Below, in pieces: positions 7,424-14,276 of a stretch of DNA of 18,958 nucleotides. Within the stretch, counting starts at the first letter, position 1. Each line of letters starts with the position of its first letter. Source of the DNA: an uncultured Gammaproteobacteria bacterium (GTDB lineage: Bacteria > Pseudomonadota > Gammaproteobacteria > SZUA-140). Both the position numbers and the translations under genes were made by a program. The stretch spans positions 1 through 18,958 of the forward strand of contig CALZIG010000028.1 of the NCBI GenBank assembly GCA_945787585.1, written 5' to 3'. Under the pieces are notes generated by a model that worked only from the letters and a program-made list of their open reading frames with translations, did no database searches and was not told where the DNA came from.

Positions 7424-9916
7424 ATGGATAACAGAGAAGATGATGAACAGATGAGCAATGCTATCGAGTTACCGTTACCCCCATTATCCAGTATGGATAA
7501 TGGGACCATTATGCCGGAAGATATGGTGGTGACTGCATATCTGATCGATAATCAAAAAATTGAAGGTGTCATTACCCGCTTTGATAGCATCAATGGGGTA
7601 GTGAATATTAATAGCCTCGGTTCACAGGCCTTAAATGAAATCTTGATGCAAGACATCAGAATACTCACTTTTAATAAGCCGTTTCAGCTGACATCTGAAC
7701 CGCAAACAATCAATAACGCAAATTTGTTAAACGAGTATTCACAATCGCTTCGGGATTATCTCATCGTTTTTAAAAACAAAAGCAAGATTACCGGTAAAAC
7801 CTACGGCTCACGTGTTGATAAATTTGGTATTCATCTCTTTACCCGGCAGGACGATGACCAGAAAACCAAGTTATATAGCCACTACTATGTTCCATTGAGT
7901 TCAATCGAGAGTAAACAGATTGGGGCGCCGCTCGGTGAAACATTAATTAAAGAACAGGGTATCTCTCGGGAAGTCATTGAAGAGGCATTAGAACAGCAAA
8001 ATATGGTGCGTGAACGTCCTTTGGGTGAATACCTGGTAAGCAAGGAGATTGTCAATGTTAAGCAGCTGATTAATGCCTTAAAACAGCAAAAAGGGATGCC
8101 GAACCTTAAGCTGGGTGAGATCTTGACCAGTGAAAAACTGATTTCTCATGAGGAGCTGGAGAGGGCGCTTAATGAGCAAAAGAATGAACGAAATAAGCCG
8201 CTGGGGAGGATTCTAATCGAAAAAGGTATGGTGACCAGTGAGCAGATTCAAACCGCGCTTGCTAAAAAACTGGGGATACCGTTTGTCAATCTTCGCGAGT
8301 TTAAGGTCACTCCGCAGGTGGTTAGAGAGATACCTGCCAGCCTTGCATTTCAATACAAACTTATTCCGTTGTACCTGTTTGATGGAAAATTAGCGGTCGC
8401 GCTTGAAAACCCGATGGACTGGGAAGCGCTCGATGCGCTTCGGTTTCATGCGAATAAATATATTGAACCGGTAATGGCGTTATCAAGTGAGATTGCCTGG
8501 GCATTACAGTGTTACTACTCAACCGGGGATTTGATTACGGCTGTCACAGAGGTATCGGATCAGATTTCGGACGCCGAGAGCCTTGAGCGTGAGGCAGAAA
8601 GAGTCGGTAAGTATTCACAGCCGGCTGATTTTGGAATCAAAGATAATGTTGAAGTAAATGATAATACGGTTGTTAATACCGTTAACCAGATTATTCTTGA
8701 TGCCTATCATCAGGGCGCATCAGATATTCATATTGAGCCGAACCCTGAAAAACATAAAATTGTGGTTCGTTTTCGTAAAGATGGCACGCTGTTTGATTAT
8801 CAGAAATATGACCCTCAATTTCGATATGCACTGATTTCTCGTATTAAAATTATGGCGCGTCTTGATATCTCAGAACGCCGAAAACCGCAAGATGGGAAGA
8901 TCAATTTTCGTGAGTTTGGTCCGGCAGGGATAGAGTTACGTGTGGCGACATTGCCGACAGGAGACGGGCTCGAAGATGTCGTGATGAGAATATTATCAAG
9001 TGGTAAAAGTATCCCTGTGAATGCGCTTGGACTGAGTACCGATAACAATGAGCGATTGTTGAAAGCGATTAGTTACCCGTATGGCCTGTTCCTGGTCTGT
9101 GGCCCGACGGGTTCGGGTAAGACGACCACGCTTCACTCGATCCTGGGCCATCTTAATGACTCGGAACGAAAAATATGGACTGCTGAAGATCCCGTCGAAA
9201 TCACCCAGGAAGGGCTGCGTCAGGTACAAGTGAACCCTCGAATTGGACTGGGTTTTGCTGAGGCCATGCGTGCTTTTTTACGTGCCGATCCTGACATCAT
9301 TATGGTGGGCGAAATGCGTGATAAAGAGACGGCCGGGATGGGAATTGAGGCCTCGCTCACCGGTCATATGGTATTTTCTACCTTGCATACCAATAGTGCG
9401 CCGGAGAGTGTGACACGCCTTCTCGATATGGGGATGGATCCATTCAACTTTGCAGATGCATTGATCGGTGTGTTAGCGCAGCGTCTGGCTAAAAAGCTTT
9501 GTTCCTCCTGTAAAAAGTCTTACACCCCTCCTATTGAGGAACTTCAGAATCTGGCGATGGACTATTGTCAGGAGTTAATGCTCGCTGATCTTGAACCACG
9601 TAAGCAGGATGAAATAGTTGAGGCCCATATTGAAAGCTGGAAGGCACTCTATGGTGTAAACGGGGGACTGAAGCTTTATCGGGCAGAGGGTTGCCATGAG
9701 TGTAATCATACTGGCTATCATGGGCGTATCGGATTACATGAATTATTAGTGGCGACCGCTGATCTGAAAAAGATGATTCTGGAGCGGGCGCCGGCACGTG
9801 AGATCCATAAAAAGGCACTCGATAGTGGCATGCGAACACTGCGTCAGGATGGTATAGAAAAAATCATCCAGGGGCATACCGATTTTGCACAGATCTCGCT
9901 GCTTTGCATCAAGTAA
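7424..9916 (+). CDS. GspE/PilB/MshE-type secretion ATPase with four MshEN-like c-di-GMP-binding motifs
   Basis: An 830-residue hexameric-type ATPase of the type II secretion / type IV pilus assembly family. Residues 35-165 seem to hold two related small beta-rich units of unknown family. Residues 169-282 carry four copies of the MshEN motif (LGxxL-x-x-x-G/E-I/V-x-x-x-x-L/I-x-x-A-L-x-x-Q) with LG at exactly 170, 200, 230 and 260. A T2SSE_N-like region leads into the ATPase core: Walker A GPTGSGKT at 560-567, Asp-box/Walker B DPDIIMVGEMRD at 622-633, His box STLHTN, and the zinc tetracysteine C693/C696 with C757/C760. It should power pilin or pseudopilin assembly at the inner membrane under c-di-GMP control, but no pilin, platform or secretin gene is in view. 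ATG 7424 follows a stop codon and lacks a Shine-Dalgarno; ATG 7451, with GAGAAG upstream, is an alternative start. A specific gene name is not justified. Confidence 0.93.
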   Translation: MDNREDDEQMSNAIELPLPPLSSMDNGTIMPEDMVVTAYLIDNQKIEGVITRFDSINGVVNINSLGSQALNEILMQDIRILTFNKPFQLTSEPQTINNANLLNEYSQSLRDYLIVFKNKSKITGKTYGSRVDKFGIHLFTRQDDDQKTKLYSHYYVPLSSIESKQIGAPLGETLIKEQGISREVIEEALEQQNMVRERPLGEYLVSKEIVNVKQLINALKQQKGMPNLKLGEILTSEKLISHEELERALNEQKNERNKPLGRILIEKGMVTSEQIQTALAKKLGIPFVNLREFKVTPQVVREIPASLAFQYKLIPLYLFDGKLAVALENPMDWEALDALRFHANKYIEPVMALSSEIAWALQCYYSTGDLITAVTEVSDQISDAESLEREAERVGKYSQPADFGIKDNVEVNDNTVVNTVNQIILDAYHQGASDIHIEPNPEKHKIVVRFRKDGTLFDYQKYDPQFRYALISRIKIMARLDISERRKPQDGKINFREFGPAGIELRVATLPTGDGLEDVVMRILSSGKSIPVNALGLSTDNNERLLKAISYPYGLFLVCGPTGSGKTTTLHSILGHLNDSERKIWTAEDPVEITQEGLRQVQVNPRIGLGFAEAMRAFLRADPDIIMVGEMRDKETAGMGIEASLTGHMVFSTLHTNSAPESVTRLLDMGMDPFNFADALIGVLAQRLAKKLCSSCKKSYTPPIEELQNLAMDYCQELMLADLEPRKQDEIVEAHIESWKALYGVNGGLKLYRAEGCHECNHTGYHGRIGLHELLVATADLKKMILERAPAREIHKKALDSGMRTLRQDGIEKIIQGHTDFAQISLLCIK

Positions 9917-9957
9917 CCATTGCTGGATTTGATTGTTATCGTCATCGCTTTTTTAGA

Positions 9958-11310
9958 TTAAAGACTGTTAGTTTTTTGAGCGACAAAATATTCCCGTGTG
10001 ATGCGGAATACAATGGGTCCCAGCAGGATAAGTGCGATCAGATTGGGGATCGCCATCAAGCCATTCAAGACATCAGCCAGCAACCAGATGATGGTCAGTT
10101 TACCCATCGCCCCCAGCGGAATTGCGATCAGCCATAAGATTCGATAGGGCAGGATCACCTTTATGCCAAAGAGAAATTCTGCGCAACGCTCGCCGTAATA
10201 ACTCCAGCCAAGAATGGTGGTGAAGGCAAAGATGACCAGTCCAAAGGTGACAATCGATTCACCAAGCCCGGGCAGGACAGTGCCAAAGGCGGTCGCGGAG
10301 AGCGCCGCGCCGGTTTCACCACCAGTCCATGCACCGCTAAGGATAATTACCAGCGCGGTCATCGTGCAGATGATAATGGTGTCAATGAAGGTGCCGAGCA
10401 TGCCGATCATTCCCTGTTGCACCGGGTTGTTGGTGCGGGCGGCGGCATGCGCGATGGGGGCGCTGCCGAGGCCCGCTTCGTTCGAGAACACGCCACGTGC
10501 AACGCCAAAGCGGATCGCGGCTGAGACCGCCGCACCGGCAAAACCACCCACCGCGGCAGTGCCGCTAAATGCAGTCTCAAAGATCAGTGCAAGCGCGGCG
10601 GGTACCTGGTCGAAGAGCATGACAATGACAATCAGCGATCCTAATATGTAAGTGCTCGCCATGAATGGCACAAGCCCGGCAGCCACCACAGCGATGCGTT
10701 GGATGCCCCCCAGAATGACAGCGCCGGCGAGCAGGCAGAGGACAACGCCACTCAGCCATGTGGGGATTGCATAAGTATTCTCGAGCACACTGGCAACGGA
10801 ATTTGCCTGTACCATATTGCCAATGCCAAAACCTGCCATCATGCCAAAGAAGGCAAACGCGATGGCGAGCCAGTACCACTTTTTGGCAAGACCATTTTTG
10901 ATGTAGTACATCGGGCCGCCGACGTAGCAGCCACGTTCATCGGTCTCTCGGTATTGCACGGCAAGTACGGCCTCGCAATATTTAGTGGCCATGCCGAACA
11001 GCGCGGTGATCCACATCCAGAAGACTGCGCCGGGGCCACCGAGGGTAATCGCCGTGGCAACACCGGCGATGTTACCGGTGCCGATGGTGGCGGAGAGTGC
11101 CGTCATCAAGGCCTGAAAGGGGGTGATGTCGCCTTTCTCATCGGAGTGGCGACCTCGCCATAACAGTGCAAAGGCAGCAATGGTATGTCGCCACGGCATG
11201 GCGCGCAGGCCAATGGTGAGGTAGATGCCGACACCGAGCAGCAGTATCAGCGTCACGGGTCCCCAGATAAAGTTACTGACCTGGTTGAGTAGCGTTGAGA
11301 TTGCTTCCAT
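9958..11310 (-). CDS. Sodium:alanine/glycine symporter (AGCS family)
   Basis: A 450-residue inner-membrane transporter with about 11-12 hydrophobic spans, the normal size for the alanine-or-glycine:cation symporter family. It imports alanine or glycine with Na+ (or H+). The family signature is clear: GTGNIAGVATAI at residues 77-88, followed by LGGPGAVFWMW at 90-100. FSNEAGLGSAPIAHAAA in the middle of the protein is the second conserved AGCS block. The ATG at 11310 gives the expected N-terminus ahead of the first span. It is convergent with the ATPase gene, with only 41 bases between the stop codons and no evident terminator there. Upstream, a strong intrinsic terminator ends 39 bases before the start codon, leaving little room for an independent promoter (see findings). 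Substrate preference between alanine and glycine cannot be read from sequence alone. Confidence 0.95.
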   Translation of the reverse strand: MEAISTLLNQVSNFIWGPVTLILLLGVGIYLTIGLRAMPWRHTIAAFALLWRGRHSDEKGDITPFQALMTALSATIGTGNIAGVATAITLGGPGAVFWMWITALFGMATKYCEAVLAVQYRETDERGCYVGGPMYYIKNGLAKKWYWLAIAFAFFGMMAGFGIGNMVQANSVASVLENTYAIPTWLSGVVLCLLAGAVILGGIQRIAVVAAGLVPFMASTYILGSLIVIVMLFDQVPAALALIFETAFSGTAAVGGFAGAAVSAAIRFGVARGVFSNEAGLGSAPIAHAAARTNNPVQQGMIGMLGTFIDTIIICTMTALVIILSGAWTGGETGAALSATAFGTVLPGLGESIVTFGLVIFAFTTILGWSYYGERCAEFLFGIKVILPYRILWLIAIPLGAMGKLTIIWLLADVLNGLMAIPNLIALILLGPIVFRITREYFVAQKTNSL

Positions 11311-11349
11311 AGTTTATTCGTCAGTGAGTAGGCATGGCAGGTAGAAAAC

Positions 11350-11378
11350 AAAAAGGGGAGCATATTGCTCCCCTTTTT
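11350..11378 (-). terminator. Strong intrinsic terminator, usable in both directions
   Basis: A perfect stem of 8 bp, GGGGAGCA (11355-11362) with TGCTCCCC (11366-11373), closes a 3-base loop. It is extended by AAAAA (11350-11354) and TTTTT (11374-11378). Read on the minus strand it ends in a T-run and lies 33 bases downstream of the 37-residue ORF. The symmetric A/T flanks would let it work on the plus strand too. It stands between the mini-ORF and the symporter gene. Confidence 0.93.
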
Positions 11379-11411
11379 AAACCTTAATTCCGATGTGACC
11401 GAAACTCAGTT

Positions 11412-11525
11412 TTATGCAGGTACCTGAGAGACAATCAGTATGGCGATTGTCATCACGATAGGTATCGCGGTCAGTACTGTGAGCACATCTTTGGTATCGT
11501 ATTTAAGCTGTTTATAGCGGTTCAT
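11412..11525 (-). CDS. 37-residue single-span membrane mini-protein, unknown
   Basis: A short frame from ATG at 11525 to TAA at 11412-11414 on the minus strand. It has a textbook ribosome-binding site, GGGGAG (11534-11539), 8 bases before the start. The N-terminal dozen residues are polar and basic (MNRYKQLKYDTK). They are followed by a hydrophobic stretch of about 20 residues, roughly positions 14-33 (VLTVLTAIP, then IVMTIAILIV), and a short tail, SQVPA. By the positive-inside rule the N-terminus would face the cytoplasm. It sits 142 bases behind rimO and is closed by a strong terminator 33 bases downstream, which is what a small independent transcript would look like. I do not recognise the family. 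It might be an accessory subunit of the adjacent symporter or an unrelated small membrane protein; nothing in the sequence decides this. Confidence 0.7.
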   Translation of the reverse strand: MNRYKQLKYDTKDVLTVLTAIPIVMTIAILIVSQVPA

Positions 11526-11542
11526 GCTGTGATCTCCCCAAT

Positions 11543-11572
11543 CAAGTCTGAAAAATGCAAGTCTGAAAAATG
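11543..11572. repeat. Perfect 15-bp tandem duplication
   Basis: CAAGTCTGAAAAATG occurs twice head to tail (11543-11557 and 11558-11572, plus-strand reading). It lies immediately upstream of the ribosome-binding site of the 37-residue ORF, so it falls in that gene's 5' leader or promoter region. Confidence 0.9.
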
Positions 11573-11667
11573 CCGAGTGCTAAATCTAGACTGCGCGCTC
11601 GACAAACTAAAATAGTGCGGCTAATTTCGCATGTATTGCTAGTGAGGTCAACTGCTTCTGATGGAGC

Positions 11668-13002
11668 TCACCTGGCAGCATCGGTGGTGATCAACGATGC
11701 AAAAAGGTCGTGTTCATCGGCGGCGGTGACAGTGACCTCGATAAAATCACCGGGCTGTAGTTCAGCGTGTTCCGCAATGTGGACCTGACCATCGATCTCC
11801 GGCGCGTCGGCCGCTGAGCGCGCGATAATGCCCGCCTCGTTGACCTCATCGACCATCACCACCATTTCACTACCGATAAGCTTCTGGCGTTTGTTGGCAC
11901 TGATCTCGGCTTGAACGGCCATGAATTGCGCCAGTCGTTCCTGTTTCACTGCTTCGGGAACATGATTTGGCAGTGCGTTGGCGACGGCACCCTCTACGGC
12001 TGAATAGGCAAATGCACCCACGCGGTCGAGCTGCGCCTCGTGTAGAAAATCGAGCAGATAGTGGAAATCAGACTCGGTTTCACCCGGAAAGCCGACTACG
12101 AAGGTACTGCGCAGCGTGATATCGGGGCATATTGAGCGCCAGTGGCGGATCCTTTGCAGCGTGTTTTCGCTGTGTGCGGGTCTTTTCATCGCCTTTAAAA
12201 TCGATGGGCTCGCGTGTTGAAACGGGATATCGAGGTAAGGGAGGATCTTGCCCTCTGCCATCAACGGTATTACCTCATCGACATGAGGGTAAGGGTAGAC
12301 GTAGTGTAGCCGTACCCACGCATCCAGTTCACCTAACGCCTCGACCAATGGGAAAAAACGGGTTTTGAGGGGTTTACCATTCCAGAAGTCGAGCTTGTAA
12401 CGGGTATCTACCCCATAGGCGCTGGTGTCCTGAGAGATCACTAACAGTTCACGCACGCCCGCATTGACGAGATTTTCGGCCTCCTGCATCACCTCGCCCA
12501 CTGGGCGGCTGACGAGATCGCCACGCAACGAAGGGATGATGCAAAACGTGCAGCGGTGGTTGCAGCCCTCAGAGATCTTTAAGTAGGCGTAATGCTTTGG
12601 GGTCAGCTTGATCCCTTGTGGCGGCACCAGACTGGTGTAGGGGTCATGCAATGGCGGCAGATGGGCATGCACCGCATCCATCACTTCGTGAGCTGCGTGC
12701 GGCCCGGTGACGGCCAGCACTTCGGGGAACTGTTCCTGAATCATATTGCCCTGCGCACCGAGGCAGCCGGTCACAATCACCTTGCCGTTTTCATTGAGGG
12801 CTTCGCCAATCGCGTCCAGTGATTCTTCAATGGCGGAATCAATGAAGCCACAGGTGTTGACGACGACCATGTCGGCCTGATCATAACTGGGGCTGATTTC
12901 GTACCCTTCGGCGCGCAGGCGGGTGATGATCTGTTCAGAGTCGACCAGGGCTTTGGGGCAGCCAAGGCTGACAAAACCGATTTTAGCGGGAGATTGTGTC
13001 AT
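11668..13002 (-). CDS. rimO: Ribosomal protein S12 (Asp) methylthiotransferase RimO
   Basis: A 444-residue radical-SAM enzyme that methylthiolates a conserved aspartate of ribosomal protein S12. The N-terminal UPF0004 domain supplies the auxiliary 4Fe-4S cluster ligands C15 ([12 protein letters not shown]), C51 (NTCGF) and C80 (VTGCLGAQ). The radical-SAM triad is C147/C151/C154 in [12 protein letters not shown]-terminal TRAM domain occupies about residues 375-440. The CPKALVDSE motif and the IPSLRG sequence after the triad separate RimO from the related tRNA enzyme MiaB. The length is normal and all six cysteines are present. ATG 13002 matches the family start; its upstream AAAG is a weak ribosome-binding site. 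It is divergent from ycgL across 196 bases. The 37-residue ORF follows on the same strand. Confidence 0.97.
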   Translation of the reverse strand: MTQSPAKIGFVSLGCPKALVDSEQIITRLRAEGYEISPSYDQADMVVVNTCGFIDSAIEESLDAIGEALNENGKVIVTGCLGAQGNMIQEQFPEVLAVTGPHAAHEVMDAVHAHLPPLHDPYTSLVPPQGIKLTPKHYAYLKISEGCNHRCTFCIIPSLRGDLVSRPVGEVMQEAENLVNAGVRELLVISQDTSAYGVDTRYKLDFWNGKPLKTRFFPLVEALGELDAWVRLHYVYPYPHVDEVIPLMAEGKILPYLDIPFQHASPSILKAMKRPAHSENTLQRIRHWRSICPDITLRSTFVVGFPGETESDFHYLLDFLHEAQLDRVGAFAYSAVEGAVANALPNHVPEAVKQERLAQFMAVQAEISANKRQKLIGSEMVVMVDEVNEAGIIARSAADAPEIDGQVHIAEHAELQPGDFIEVTVTAADEHDLFASLITTDAAR

Positions 13003-13141
13003 TTTATTACTTTAGGTGATTGCTTTAAGTTTTTGAAAGTATAGTGATTGATCGTGTTTTCAGGTGTGTCTGATAATGTCTATTCTACCTTAGGTCGAGG
13101 ATTGCCATTACTTTTTCTTTACCACTATCGAGGTTGATCGC

Positions 13142-13170
13142 TTGTGACAGTATTACTCAGTGATTAGAAT
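13142..13170 (+). promoter_or_regulatory. Possible sigma-70 promoter for ycgL
   Basis: TTGTGA at 13142-13147 (4 of 6 to the -35 consensus), a 17-base spacer, then TAGAAT at 13165-13170 (5 of 6 to the -10). Transcription would begin near 13177, about 22-28 bases before the ycgL start. Found by eye only. Confidence 0.4.
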
Positions 13171-13198
13171 GCCTGCTCCCCTGAATTTGAATGGCTAA

Positions 13199-13489
13199 AT
13201 GGTAATGAATTGCGTAATTTATAAAGGTCATAAGAAAGCTGATTGCTACCTGTATCTGAAACAAGCTGCGGAGGCAGAAGAAGAGGAATACTTTTCCTGC
13301 CTGCCGGAGACGCTGTTAGCACTGCTCGGTAATTTGGAGTTTGTGATGACATTAGAGTTGTCCAGTACGCGTAAATTGGCTCAGGCTGATGTGGACGAGG
13401 TGATTGCCGCGATTCATGAAAATGGCTATTATTTACAGAGCCCACCACGCCCTGAAATGATCAATTACATAGAAAACAGTAAATTATAA
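13199..13489 (+). CDS. ycgL: YcgL-family protein
   Basis: A 96-residue small protein of the YcgL domain family, widespread in gammaproteobacteria and of unsettled function. The family pattern is easy to follow: NCVIYKGHKKADCYLYL at the start (compare FCVIYRSSKRDQTYLYV in E. coli), a P-E-x-L-L-x-L-L-G segment, then the RKLAQADVDEVI block, and the closing ENGYYLQSPPRPE. All the conserved blocks are present and the length is typical. ATG at 13199 and ATG at 13205 (giving MNCVIYKG) are both possible; neither has a Shine-Dalgarno, and the second fits the family alignment at least as well. It is divergent from rimO. The next gene on the same strand starts 113 bases later. Confidence 0.93.
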   Translation: MVMNCVIYKGHKKADCYLYLKQAAEAEEEEYFSCLPETLLALLGNLEFVMTLELSSTRKLAQADVDEVIAAIHENGYYLQSPPRPEMINYIENSKL

Positions 13490-13602
13490 GTGCTATTTTA
13501 GGTTTTTCAAAAAACTGCCGATAGAGGCCCTGAGTGATAGCCTGATGTTGAGATTGGGTTATTTAGGGTATCAACTATTTTATTGTTTAAGAGGGGTGCT
13601 TT

Positions 13603-13926
13603 GTGACTGATTCGACGAGTTTAAGAGATGAAGAAGTTCCCAAGTGGGATATTGCGCTGGAGGGGCTAGCTAAAGAGACCTATCAGCAGACCGCGAGGGG
13701 TTTGACAGTAGATGATTTTCACAAGCTGGCGGTTGAAAACAAGATTCGCCTTGATGATATTATGGTCACGATGTTTGAGCTTTGCATCTACGGTGAGTGG
13801 CAGTATCAACTGGATGCGAAAAAGGTTGAAATTACGCGCGAGACGCTTGATAACCTGTTTGTGAACGCGCGTCTGCAGGAAAAGGATGTGCGAGATTTCA
13901 CAGGTAATTGGCGCCCGATTGGGTAA
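13603..13926 (+). CDS. Small acidic protein, paralogue of the next gene, unknown
   Basis: A 107-residue cytosolic-looking protein without signal peptide, membrane span or cysteine cluster. The GTG start at 13603 is chosen because GAGGGG lies about 8-10 bases upstream. I do not recognise a named family. Its main feature is similarity to the following gene: both contain a helical block (TVDDFHKLAVENKIRLDDI here) with the shared core RLDDI, then a W-x-YQ segment (GEWQYQLD), a basic/acidic helix, and a C-terminal ending RLQEKDVRDFTGNWRPI. The order and spacing of these blocks agree across about 80 residues. The regular D/L/E-rich pattern suggests a small alpha-helical fold, perhaps wHTH-like or a protein-interaction domain; this is a guess. 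Confidence 0.75.
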   Translation: MTDSTSLRDEEVPKWDIALEGLAKETYQQTARGLTVDDFHKLAVENKIRLDDIMVTMFELCIYGEWQYQLDAKKVEITRETLDNLFVNARLQEKDVRDFTGNWRPIG

Positions 13927-13967
13927 TTTTTAATGAGTAGTCACTGCAACCACAGGAACGATTGAGC

Positions 13968-14276
13968 ATGGCGCGTCATGGACCCCTTTCTCTGAAACCC
14001 TTCTTAATATCACTGTTACGCGAAGCGTATGATGATAAACAGGGTAATCTCCAGATGACGGATCTTCAGGCACTGGCCACTGAATATTCCATGCGGCTCG
14101 ATGATATTGTGAGCACGTTAATTGGGCTCATACATGATGAAACGTGGTGTTATCAGGATGAAAATGGAGCACTGTTAACTATCGAGAGTGATCTGCTTGA
14201 TGGTAAACGGCGGCTGGACGAAAATGACCTGAAAAAACTCAACGGCACCTGGCGGCCAGTAATCGCCGACGCCTAA
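13968..14276 (+). CDS. Small protein, paralogue of the preceding gene, unknown
   Basis: A 102-residue protein from ATG 13968; an in-frame TTG at 13962 would add two residues and sits nearer to the AGGA at 13953-13956. It is predicted cytosolic with no membrane span. It shares the block order of the upstream neighbour: MTDLQALATEYSMRLDDIV, then TWCYQDENG, then a charged helix, and the ending RRLDENDLKKLNGTWRPV. The two genes therefore look like a tandem duplication that has diverged strongly but kept RLDDI, the W-x-YQ motif and G-x-WRP. The gap between the two is only 41 bases, so cotranscription is likely. Its stop codon overlaps the nhaR stop by 4 bases (14273-14276), convergent. No function can be assigned. 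Confidence 0.75.
   Translation: MARHGPLSLKPFLISLLREAYDDKQGNLQMTDLQALATEYSMRLDDIVSTLIGLIHDETWCYQDENGALLTIESDLLDGKRRLDENDLKKLNGTWRPVIADA

Noticed and set aside
9917..9957. Terminator between the convergent ATPase and symporter genes.
   Set aside because: A TTTTTT run is present but no GC-rich hairpin precedes it on either strand.
11400..11440. The minus strand contains CTCTCAGGTA upstream of an alanine/glycine symporter, resembling part of a glycine riboswitch.
   Set aside because: The other invariant parts (upstream GGAGAGA pairing strand, the GCCGAAGG-type core, second aptamer) are absent, and the match lies in the coding sequence of the mini-ORF (V-S-Q-V). Most likely coincidence.
13490..13602. 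GTTTTT-CA-AAAAAC palindrome after ycgL as a terminator.
   Set aside because: The stem is entirely A-T apart from one pair and has no separate T-tract, so it would not be a stable intrinsic terminator.
14273..14276. 4-base overlap of the second paralogue and nhaR as a possible frameshift or mis-called end.
   Set aside because: Both stops (TAA on plus, TAG on minus) are clear and both proteins have natural-looking C-termini; a convergent stop overlap is common.
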